Positions 1 to 17,500 of a DNA stretch of 64,000 nucleotides are shown piece by piece. The DNA comes from Trichostrongylus colubriformis (Eukaryota > Nematoda > Chromadorea > Rhabditida > Trichostrongylidae), in assembly GCA_963978905.1 (NCBI GenBank), contig OZ022259.1:52532727-52596726 (forward strand). The letters run 5' to 3'. The notes below the pieces were generated by a model that did not search any database, had not been told where the DNA came from, and was given only the letters and a program-made list of their open reading frames with translations. The position numbers and the translations under genes were made by a program. The stretch's first letter is position 1, and the number at the start of each line of letters is the position of its first letter.

Positions 1-6354
<6,354 letters not shown>

Positions 6355-8322
6355 CAGCTCCGGCAGGAACAGAACAACGCCGCTACGTCTTGTTGATTTA
6401 GGATACTACTCGCCGCATATGTTCATTGTCAATAATCATTCAAGGGAATTTCTTTGCATGGTTCTACATCATATGTACATAGAAGGTGATGACTACTCTT
6501 TTATGAAACCCAAAAACGAATAGAAGATTTGTTGCGATGTTTTAATGTTAGTATTCTGAAATGTCAGTAGTACAACCCCTTATGCATTCCTGTATATAAA
6601 ACAGAAGTTTGGTATGTTCGTTTGTCTGTCTGTCTGTGTCGCATAATTCGGAACTACCTGAACCGCAACCTATAAAGTCGAGAAAGTTAGGAATGGGTAG
6701 AGGCAAGCCACCGAAAGGCACCGGAAGGGGTAGGGACAAAAGTGGAACGGAGAGAAATGTTCGTTTCAAAACAAATATTTGAGTTTGGAAGGAATAATCG
6801 GGAACAGAGCTCGATTGAAAAGTGGGACGTAATGGTCTTCATCTCATCTCTCGCGCATCATCGCGGACTGCACACATCAATTTTGCGAATTGCTCGCTGC
6901 AGGAGATGTCATTTGTTATCTTGCAAGGTGTATTCATTCATTCATGATGATGTGAAACAAGTGAAACAAGAAACATCGACAAGCAAGTGAAACAAAGAAA
7001 GGGAGAACAAGCAAAAGTGTGAGAAAGAATGGTATTTAAGATAAATCCAATGAAATCACACTCGACGTCTTGGCAAGGTGTTGTGTGTGCAATGGCAGCA
7101 ACTGAACGAACTGCGAGCACTTGCCGTAGAATAGAAGTGCCCCTCCCGATGAAGGTAAGCAAACCAGAGCACTTTGATAGCGTCTCGTGGTGCATTACTT
7201 GTACCTGCCTACACTGATCCACGCTTCCTCTACGGAGCTTTGAAAGGATTTTCCACTTTCACTGTTTTTCCTTCATCTCCTTTTTTACATTCTATTTATT
7301 TGAGCAGAAGTCTCGATTTTCAATTCATTCGGCACGATAGCGAAATGATTAGGGAGGAATTAGACGAGGGTCTTTCCAGATATAGGTAATACAGTTCATT
7401 ACGTTAACACGATGTGCCATATTTTGTGCCACGATTTGGTTGCTTCCACTTAATCTTTCGTTCTTGAATTCCCCACGGAGTACTGTTCCCCTTCTTGCTT
7501 CAACAAACAAGTGATTCTCTCAAAAAGAAACAATTTTAAGCGGACGTGCCTGTCATAGTTACGGATTCAATCGAAATTTGCGCGAACGTTTCACGTGATA
7601 ATCAAAAAAGACGTGAAGCAAATCCAAAAATCAGTGAATTATATGAAAAGAATCCCCTACACCTTACCTTATGCAACAGAAAAGGAAGCAAGAGCACTTG
7701 CAATTCTCAAACTTAAACCCCAATCGAGGCAGCCGGATGACTCCACTCACAGAACAATCAATTACACATTGCGTGACCGCACTTAATGTAAATATACAAA
7801 TGACTCAACACCTATGGGAAAGTGGAATGTGATGAACCGGTGAACATAAAGAATGAATTTGAAGTCTCTTTCAGCACCTCGAAGAGGAAAATATTGTCCA
7901 AATGACTATATTTAGTTCTCACAAGCAGCGTAAAGTGTTTCATGCAAGAATCGCTACAACCGCCCAAAGTATGACCGTTGACAGTGATAAGAAGAAGCTG
8001 TACTGTAACTCTACATCGCTGTGAGTAAAACGAGATCCTCTACTACGTAGGTCGTGAAGCGTCATCATGGCACCGGAGCTACGAAGTACACCATCGCTGC
8101 CAGCAACACCCTCTGATGCTGTCGAGTGTGCAGCCTTATGTCGAAAAATCGCACGCGGCGCCATCGGCATGGCTTGCAGCTGTCGGCAAGCCATGCCGAT
8201 GGCGCCGCGTGCGCTGCATTGTGTTTGTTTAGCTGCATTTGTTGTTTAGATAGCTGAGAACCATTACGCAGTGCAGAAAAAGCTAGTTGCAGAGTGTTAT
8301 CGCAATGACAGAGCATTTAATA
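6355..8322. other. Intergenic, 3' flank of Kelch copy 1
   Basis: No gene recognised. The first ~300 bp (to about 6670) resembles the 3' flank of copy 2 (24523-24880), including a shared TCTGTCTGTGTC stretch and CTACTTGAACCGCAACCT-type sequence. A diverged MITE-A relative follows at about 6700-7160. The rest (7170-8050) shows no clear structure. Confidence 0.6.
8151..8212. repeat. Perfect 27-bp stem hairpin
   Basis: GCACGCGGCGCCATCGGCAT... (8151-8177) is followed after an 8-nt loop (AGCTGTCG) by its exact reverse complement (8186-8212). The flank AGCCTTATGTCGAA is shared with the ends of the elements at 60139-60495 and 50633-51000. Confidence 0.85.
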
Positions 8323-9258
8323 TTAGGTTGATTCATAATAAATCGGACAAATGGTAGTGATGATTTCTAGAGATCATAACTCAGTAACGAATTAACGAAA
8401 ATGGACGCGCGAGGTACCGTTGGAATGAGTATGAAAAGCTCTTCAAAGTACCGCAAAATAATCACTCCAAAGTAAATTCATTCCGCCACAATGCCGCACG
8501 ATTTCAAGCGGTCCAGAGACCACATCCGCAACGTCATACTATTTATATCGCTATCTGGCCAGGAACCCGCGGATATCGGCAGACGTCTGATAGAAGTTCA
8601 CAAGGAGCATGCCCCCGGCAGAAGTACACTGTAGTTGTAGCATTCGAAGTTTGCGTCAGGCGACTATTCCATCGAAGACGAAAACCGCGGTTGGTGGAGC
8701 GTACACGGCGTAGAGTACAGGGAGCTGCTCGATGAAGGTACCACAGTATCCGCCGACGTCTACGTTCGTCAATTACGAGAATTGAAGGCCAATGTCCAAA
8801 GTTCGCTACGGCGGCGGTCACATGTCTACTTCCAGCACGACAACGTGTCTACTTCCACAGACCGCACTTCGCAAGATCGACCAAGGCCGAGCTGCTGTCG
8901 TACAGTTGGACCGTACTTCTATACCCACCGTACTCCCCAGACCTGGACCCTTCAGATTTCCACCTTTTCTCCCACAGCCAACGCCACCTGGACGGCCAAG
9001 ACTTCGAAACTCGCGACGAGGTCAAGGCGGCACGTGGCAACTTCTTCGAGCTCCAGCTTCCGGCCTTCTGGAGCAAGGGCATCCATGATCTGCCTATACC
9101 GTGGCAGAAGGTCATCGATAAAGATGGAGTATATTTCAAGTGAATCCCTGTTGTCTGCTATTGAGAAACAGGTTGCTGTTATCTACGTTGAAGTAAAAAA
9201 GTTGTACGACAATGATTAAAATTGGTCAATTTGTCCGATTTATTATGAATCAACCTAA
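8323..9258 (+). mobile_element. Decayed mariner transposon with TIRs and TA target duplication
   Basis: Ends are a ~28-bp inverted repeat starting TTAGGTTGATTCATAATAAA, with TA on both sides (8321-8322, 9259-9260). Inside are + strand pieces of a mariner transposase in different frames: an N-terminal piece from ATG 8491 (RDHIRNVILF), SGDYSIEDE, then ADVYVRQL...VYFQHDN (second catalytic Asp) and PPYSPDLDPSDFHLF (third Asp) ending YFK-stop near 9142. The segment normally holding the first catalytic Asp is missing, and at 936 bp it is shorter than an intact ~1.3-kb mariner. Not active. Confidence 0.9.
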
Positions 9259-9710
9259 TAAAACGTTGCCCATCTAAGCATTTTGAGTGGATTTTTGAGA
9301 AGTCAATCTGCACTCTCAGGTTTGCCCGAGCTTCAGTATAGAAAAGTGATTCCTATCCCGTACTAGGCTAAGGTAATTAATGTCCATAGTGAGGTGGCCC
9401 CTGCGCTCTGCACCCCGTTCCCCCGGCGCTCTTCACCACAGTTCGATCTTTGGGCGTCTCAAACAACTAAACACGACAAAAAAATTGAAAAGTTAAAAAC
9501 GGCAACAAACAACAACAAAGTAAACAAAATCAACTCAAAAACGCTCAATGATCACCAAACAACTACTTCGGGCGTCACACTTATAAAGACTCGTACTCAA
9601 TCGCACGCGAAAAACACTCGGACTCGCCGCGGGCGGCCACGCGATTTTTCGACATAAGGCTACGCACCCAGTGCTGTCCGGCACTGCTTAAGCGACGAAA
9701 TATGTGCCTA

Positions 9711-9758
9711 CTGCTATTGAGAAACAGGTTGCTGTTATCTACGTTGAAGTCAAAAAAC
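9711..9758 (+). repeat. Second copy of the mariner 3' segment
   Basis: About 45 bp (CTATTGAGAAACAGGTTGCT...) repeats the sequence at about 9157-9205 just before the mariner's right end. It has no adjacent TIR, so it is a stray fragment. The rest of 9259-10468 shows nothing recognisable apart from the ATT tract. Confidence 0.8.
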
Positions 9759-10076
9759 ACTGACAAGGTCTATCTTGATCGATCCTTGGTCACAGTAATT
9801 GAGAAGGAAAGCTAACCACGCACTTTGCAGTACAACGGAATCGCGAACGAGTATGTACAAGAAAAGCACGTTGAGCTGAAGGTATCTTTATTCTATTTTT
9901 TTAATTTAAAACTATAGTTACAATGTGGTGCCGTGCCGTGAACCGATCCTCGTAAGTTTAGCTCTCGCAAACAAGTTCCGGAATGGTCGCAAAAATTAAG
10001 ACAGTAAATCGATTAGGAAATGATAGCAAAATGTTGAGGCTATCAAATTGCAGAGTATTCAGATGGAAGGCGTTGA

Positions 10077-10077
10077 C

Positions 10078-10110
<33 letters not shown>
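10077..10110. repeat. (ATT)n microsatellite
   Basis: About eleven tandem ATT/TTA triplets, followed by a short C-run (10138-10147). Simple sequence only. Confidence 0.95.
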
Positions 10111-10111
<1 letters not shown>

Positions 10112-10468
10112 ACGACATTTTCCCCAGCTCCCACCACCCCCCCCCCCTCACAATTTGTACTCCTCTAATGACGGAAACCCCTTCCTTTTACAGAAAATAC
10201 GTCAATCATAGTGGTCTTTTCAGCTCACTTTATGCTCAACTTCTAAGAGCTCTCATCCACTTGAGTTAAAGGGACAGCGCGGTGGTCCTACGACGATTGC
10301 CCTGCGTTGCTACCGTCTATTGTGCAAGACGTTCGTCTACTCTGTGTTGTAGATCTACCATCACTGGCTACTCTTATGCATAACTTAGACCATATTTTTT
10401 GTATTAGGTGAAAGCTCTTCTTCGCTAACGAAATGGTTGTTAGTGTGGTAAATCCTTTATTTCACACA

Positions 10469-11231
10469 CCAGTTGGGCTACTGCGCGGCACATCATGGGC
10501 TATAGTGGGTCGATCGGAATTGTTTCTTTCTGTGAACTTATTCAGTACCCATTACCACGTCACGCTGCGACGACTTTAGGCGGGTCTGCGCTCGCTTCAA
10601 GTATGTTCAAGATGGCTTCGACGTTGCTCATTTCTATCTATTTTTCCTGGTCTCAAGGCTGCGTTGAAACCGACTCGTGAATTTTTGTTGTACTGGCGGC
10701 CCACTCGGTGTGCGCTCCGCCCACTGTGCCCAGACCTCTTCGGCCGCTTCCATACTTTGCGCACCGACGTCGAAACACACGCAACCATTTGCCCGCCGCA
10801 GGAGACGGCGGGCAAGTGGTTGCGTGTGTTTGACGCTGTCACGCGCGTGGCGGCGTCAAATCGACGCAGGTGACGGCCTCGAGTTGATACCGTCACGCGC
10901 GTGACGGCGTCGGTGCGCAAAGTATGGAAGCGGCCTTATGACTTTCTGAAACTCGTAGCTGACCTTAACCTAATTTTTCTCCACGTCTGGGTCATTTTGG
11001 AATCCAATTAACATTTTCGGTTTGAAGAAGGACGTCCCAGTGCGCGCTCCGCCTACCGCGGGCGAAGCTTAACTTGGTCCATGTGTGCTCCTTACTTCTT
11101 GTCCCATACCCCAACCATCCCAAGCTTGTCCCCATCTTCATAGGTTGTTTTTCATGTAATGCCTAATTTCGCGACAGACGGATGGAGGGACGGAGATACA
11201 GACAGACGAAGCGTTTTATATATAGTAGGGA
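10469..11231 (-). mobile_element. Helitron-like element, minus orientation
   Basis: Read on the minus strand, the 5' end is TCCCTACTATATATAAAACG after an A, and the 3' end is AGTAGCCCAACTGG followed by T (CTGG | T). The sub-5' region holds the same GACAGACGG-type microsatellite that is hugely expanded in the 1365-5612 element. The body matches 20429-21088. The 3' hairpin is degenerate. A GGCCGC-type palindromic MITE (10742-10935) is nested inside. Confidence 0.7.
10742..10935. mobile_element. GGCCGC-TIR MITE
   Basis: 28-bp inverted ends (GGCCGCTTCCATACTTTGCG...) face each other, with inner GTCACGCGCGTGACG palindromes. A 74-bp relative lies at 18683-18756. Confidence 0.85.
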
Positions 11232-11584
11232 TCCAATAAGCGCAATTGGTGTTGTTAAGGATTTTTGGCTTTCGAAATAGCCATATTCTAGTAATACTGC
11301 ACTCCCTCATTTAAATTTCGCATCCAATCCCCTAGCCCGTCACTGCAATGCCCATCTGCTAGTGTAGCGATGGGATTGGTTACAGGCATTAAACGCTTTT
11401 GTTCAGGGGAATGGAGGAGAATTCTAATGTATTTCTAACAATAAATGAGTGAAAACGAATAGATGAGGTTCCTGACATGTAATCCGCCTGTCATTGTCCT
11501 CTCGCAAACTATTTAATCGAATGACTTCGTATCAGTGAATTATAGGAAAAACGTAACACTACTGTCCAACAACAAGGACGGAGG

Positions 11585-14500
11585 ATGTTGGATAATCTGA
11601 AAGCGTTCTTCGAAAAGAAAAATGCTGAAATGGAAGGCACTAAGCATATTCTTGAAATGCAGGTAAACATCAGTTTTTGCAATCATGGAAAAGCCATGTT
11701 CGGACTGGGTTTATTCATGTTGTTGGGATTCATGTTCGTTGCGTAAAAGTGGTAATCTCAACTAGATCATCGAGTAATAGTCAGTTACGCTGAAGATGAG
11801 AACTGCACTTTCGCAAATGTGTAAACGTTCCTTTCCCTTCATTTGACCGCCTTCAAACCCCTCCATCGGTCCACCGTCTCTTTTTTTATAGGACACAAAC
11901 AAAAGTAAGGTGCAGATCTTAGTGCATACCCGACCCATTTTGATTAAGCTCATCTCACTGTCCATATAAGTTTCAGGAGAAATATTGAATCATTCAGTTC
12001 ATGCCCCATCTATTCCTCATAGGTATATCTGTAAAGCAGCAAAGAAATAGACAGACGTGTAAACAATTATACCAAAAGAGACAGCTGCATAGTGGTGAAA
12101 CCTGCGTCAGCCCGTGTCTGATGTGTCGCCCGGTTATTGTCCAAGGAATTTTTGTCGCTGCGAAAATCCTCATTCATCAGCCCGCAGCTACCTGGTAAAG
12201 GAAAAGCCATGTAAAACTACTGTTGCAAGAAAGGCCCAAACACCGATGAGTAATTTTGAAATGTACTCACTGAGGTTTAACGCAGTAAAGAAATGAAGGT
12301 ATGTACTTGTAGCTTGACTTTTGCTTAAACCTACAGGCAAGGAGCTGTAGATATGCTTCAAGAAAGTTTTGTATACCTAAGAAGGGATTATTCATGCCGT
12401 AGTTCGCTCCAATCTTCTACGCCGGTTTGCCATCTCTCCCCCCTCCCCTATTCCTATATCAACGAAATTATGGCGAGAGCTTCTGGAAGCTTTCGGTGGT
12501 GCTATCGCAATGAGGGGGGGGGGCATTCTACTATGGGCCCTATTTTTACCTAAGCCACCGAAGGGAAAGGAGCTCCTTTCCTTACTCCTTTGAGGCTTAG
12601 GCAAAAATATACACCTGAATGTGCAGAGTGGCCCCACAAAATCCCTTCAGAAGTACTCATGTATAAAACTTTTTGTGAGATGCCCCGTTCTACCCCCATT
12701 GCAATAGCACCCTTTCGGTATCAAAGGCATCAAGAGCTCACCGTGCACAGGTGACGTTAAGATATGGGCTTTCTGCCTTTCTGGAGATGGAGCTGAGTTG
12801 GCGACAGGGATGCCTTGTGAACAGGGACAGGGTGCCGAAACAGCTAACGAGGCAGCGCCTGCGCAGGTACACGGTTTTAAGATTGGAGCTCCTTATCTTA
12901 TCCCAGCGAGCGGTGTACGGAATTCTATACGTTTTTTAGTTTGTCACTGAAATTATTATAGCGATTAACACAATAGAAGTGAAACTGCCAAATTTAGTTG
13001 TAGGTTGTATCTAGTTGGTCTACACTTTATTTGTAATTGCCTAGGTCGATTCAGGAATTACAGACCTATAGGACTCAAAACGTATCCACATAATAAAACG
13101 TTTGGATCCAATTTTAAAATCTAGTCCTCGGTGGTGAAATGTCAAGATCACATATTTAATGATGGACGAACAGCCTGATTATTCTGATTTTGTTTCTGGT
13201 TACTGCTGTATGCATGGCTGCGGTTATATGTACCTTTGCTGCAGAGCGGATCGCTCGAAATGGCGTGATTTTTGGGATTGCGAAATTGCAAACGCCGGCT
13301 TTCCAGTTGCGGGGGATGTTTGCCACCAGCGCAATGAAGTGGGCAAAGAAGGAAAGCGATATATTTCTCCATAAATGAAATGGCTAGGATGAAGAGATAA
13401 TGTGTAGCTAAACTCATATTGAAAGGCGCGCTCTTAGGGCGCTTCAACACGAGCTGCGTGCAACAGTAGCCGAGTTAACTGCCAAAGGTGGACAGAGATC
13501 TCGGGCAGTCGCCATCGTAATTCGATGTCGCGTAGAGCGAATTTGATTTCACTCATGTTGGTGTGACACAAGTGAAACAACAAACAACAACTAAGGAGTG
13601 AATCAACGAAAGAGAGAATGGGCGAAGAATAACAGAAATAGTCCATGCTCAAAAATGTCAAGTCTGGATGAAGGGGTCAATTCAAGTCGGGGGGGGGGGG
13701 GGGGGAAGGGGAGACGCAATTTTGCGTCAATGTCGAACCTCCTTTCCCTCCCTAGGCTTAGGCTAAAATTGATATCCTCTCCTTCCACATGAAAAAGCAT
13801 CGGTCAAAGCATAGGTTTCATCTGCTTTAGCCTAAGCCTAGGGAGGGAAAGAAGCTCGACGTCGATGAAAATTTGACGCAAAGTTGCGTCTCTCCCCCCC
13901 CCCCCCTCCCCCGACTTGAATTGACCCGGATGAAGCACTTGGAGTGAATTGCCCACTCGACGTCTTGGCATCATGCCAGTACGTCGAGTGGTTAATTCAC
14001 TTCAAGTGACGCGTGTGCAATTACGACGCAGCCTCCTGAACTCGTCCGAATAGCAGGTGTTCCACCGTGAGTCAAAAAAGTCTCCTTGCCGACAAATCCT
14101 CTTTTGGATGGGGAGACGATGTCGCAAAAGCTGTCGGATGTGTCTCGACATGCTATGCGTTTTTTTGAATTGTTAGTATACCGGCTGTTGGCCAGCAGAA
14201 GAAAAAGGTTCAATCGCTGTGAATATAAGGCAGTGTGCATGAAAATAGCTAGCACCGAAGAGTTGTTAGGCGCTGAGAAAAGCAGGTTGGATGGGCGACT
14301 CACCTGAGAGAAGTGAAAGGGGACGGGAGCGTCATCAACTTCGAAGCTCTTCCTCTTCCTGGTCTTAGGTGAAATCCTCAGTCCCTGGTTCATATTTATT
14401 TTTTTCGCATCTTGCTCTGCCTTTATTGGGGTGTTTGAATTGTGCTACGATAACCTCAATATATATTTCGGGATCACGTGATTTAGATGACCTCACTTCA

Positions 14501-17500
14501 AATGCCCTCACCCATCTTCCTCCTCTATGTCCGCATAGCGCTTTCATGAAACCGTTCTCTCTTCTGAGAAGCATTTCACAGGGCTCCAAAACTGAATTTT
14601 AATGAGGCATACATGTGTAGTTTTCAGAGCTCTGGTCAAAAACAGCTTCTGCTCACTCAGCTCGCAGAACTTCGTCACGATTCTCAACTTTGTGATGTTA
14701 TCCTAGTGGCCAAGGTGATCCTCACAATCTACTCGGTGATTTGTTAAAATTATTTAAAGATATTTTAGGATACACGAATCCACGCCCATCGAGTCGTACT
14801 CGCTGCATCTTCAAGCTATTTCAAAGCTATGTTCACACATGAAATGGCTGAAAGCCGTTTGAGTATGTTAAAAGCTTATGTTCAGTACCACTACGGCTAG
14901 CTCCCACTGCTGTGTGCATCACACTTAGGAAGTGCGAAATGGGCTTCTTTTGATACTGATTGTGCGAAGATCAATTCCACTTACATTATTACCTCATGGT
15001 TTGCGCAGTAGTGTGTGCCAGCCCATGTGGCATCGCTTTTTTCTGCCTTTTACACAAATACTTGCAGTTTTCTTCGATATCAGTATATAGGAGTTTTTAC
15101 GCCCTTTCTGACATTTTTGACATTAGTGTGATCTAGGATCTATTTTACTCTATATAATGTAATCCATGACCCATTTCAAGCCCTCTACGCATGCTGGTTG
15201 TATCTATAGGACTTCCTTGCAGTGCAGCTGTGTTCATCCGCTGCTATGGTCCAGCACTTGCCAGCAGTAGAAAGTCCCTCTTTCAAATGGTAAAATTTCT
15301 AGTGCTCCAACGTCACCTCACGTCATGACGCGAGATTGTGATTTTAGCTCTACCCTCAAATGTCTGGCCCAATCCCCTTGTGCAACATCCGATCCTCACT
15401 TTTGTCCTTGTTCTCTTCCTCTCTGCGTTTTCTCAGACCCACGCTGCGAATTCTCGAGTTGAGTTCCGGGTATCATCACACCTTATATGAACCAGGAGTT
15501 TGGCATGTGTGACGCGCAGTAGAGCGCGCCAGCCCAACTGGTTACGTATAAAGCCAAGTCGTAGCCGGGTCGCATTTGCGTACGGCACACTACTACAGTA
15601 ACCCTCCCGCCTATATTTATCAGCGATTGCTCAAGATGCAGTTCGACCGTCACTACGACCAGGGTCAAGCGTCCAGTTGAGGAAAATTTTCAAAAAATAC
15701 GACCCCCCCCCCAAAAAGGGGGCCTCAATACGACCCCCCCCCCCTTTCTCCAGGTTCCGCTTCTTCTGTGGTTTCTACCAAGACAGTGCGATCTACCTGG
15801 CAAATTAGGAGCCTATGGTAAAAAAAAAAACACAGAAACCAAACCAAACTCCTGACAAAAGAGAGAAATAAGGACTTAACAGAATTCAGTACTAATATTC
15901 CAAAACGAAATCGTCTAAGATAAGAAACCAGCAACTCTAATACTTGTATTCTGAAACGAAAGCAAAGCCAACCATTGGTAATGTTCTCGTGCTCTGATGA
16001 CAAAGAAGAAGGATTAAAAGTCATGCAAATTACGCGGCAAGGAAAAAAAAATGAAAAAAATAAGAGTAGAAAAGTCAAAAATTAAACGAAAAGCTGAACT
16101 GGAGCCATGTAATATGCTCCTCATCTGATCGTGGGTCGATACTGCGGCTTCGACGCGGCGATCACAATGGAGCGCCTTATCTTTCCCATACTAAATTCCA
16201 ACATTTCAAAAATACTCTAAACTTTACCTAGAGCCCATATTTCATACAGCTGTAAACTGTTTTCCTAATAATTCCCTTAGACCTATCTATTGGCCACTTG
16301 CTTGCTCCAATGGTTGCTTAGTTCTCGATATGGGTTTCCGATGAGGATTCGATGAGGAAAATTTCGAAGTGTTTTACGGAAATGACCATAACTTCCTTCA
16401 AACTCAACCATATGAGTTCGTTTTGGTGAAGCAGGGCCTGCTAGGTTGTCGCTTTCGAATGACTGTCTGAGCTATGCCATATCTTCAAATGAAGCAAGAA
16501 AAATTCAAAAAAGCCAGTTGAGGAAAGCTTTTTTTCGTCGAATTTGCGAGGTCTTCCCACGAATCTTCCCAAAATCAATTCATTGTTAATGAAATTTTTC
16601 CAGTATGCATCCTTTGCTCTCGGAGGCCTAGTGGGAAGGCGAGAAGCGTCGGTCAGCTTTTCTGTGGGATGCGCCATGCATGAGAATTTCATTCACATTC
16701 TCAATGAATACAAACGTTTTTCCGGTCCGTATAGTGGCCGCTAACACTAGATTACGTACTTGCGATCGTAGTAAGATATGGAAGGAGTCCATATCAGCAA
16801 ATTTTTCCTTTTCTTCCCATTGTTCCTGGAGTGTCCATCCACGGTGGTCCCGTTGATAGATATCGCTTTCCACGGTTGATCGGTGAATTTCGTAGGTGTC
16901 TCTGTACGTGGTTTCCGTGTCAGCGGACCAACAAAAGGGCTATTGGCGTTGACCGGTTTCGCTGTGGATCGCGCCATGCATGAGGTTTCCATGATGATTA
17001 AGTTAAACTAGTTTCGGGTTCGAACCCAATCATTCAGTTTTATCATTTGTCTCCTTACACTTTAGACACTCAGCCTGAGAAATTCTGTTGATCACTGCCT
17101 ACCTCAACGATTACGACCCCCCCCCCCCCCCCTTGCTAGCGGACCCAGTACGACCCCCCCCCCTCCCGTTGAGGATTCCTCAACGGAGGCTTGACCCTGA
17201 CTACGACTACGAGATTGCTTAGTATTATGCGTGTGAATAGAGCGAGTGTAGTTGCGAGCGGCCACTTCTGTGTTCAGCATACTGCGCTATTATAGCCTAA
17301 GCTTTTCCAAAAGTAGTTGTGGAGAAGGTGCTATTATAGTGGTTGGGGTGGGGACACTCATTGTCGTGCTGTCGTCCCTAATCCAAGACCGATATGTAAT
17401 CACCAATCTGTACATTAAAGTGTATATTTACCTAAGCCTTATTCGAGAAACGTAGGTGCTTCCCTCTAAAGTAAGGCTTAGGCAAATTCGCAGGCAAAAA

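Noticed and set aside
6742..7222. Overlapping short frames downstream of Kelch copy 1 as a possible gene
   Set aside because: The stretch is a diverged MITE-A relative also found downstream of Kelch copy 2, with no conserved reading frame between them.
8782..9219. Open frame of 145 codons treated as a gene
   Set aside because: It is out of frame with the mariner signatures (QHDN, YSPDLDPSDFHLF), which read in other frames of the same DNA; the region is a dead transposon.
16970..17030. Possible tRNA suggested by GGGTTCGAACCC near 17017
   Set aside because: The motif is a self-complementary TTCGAA palindrome; no acceptor, D or anticodon stem could be placed around it.
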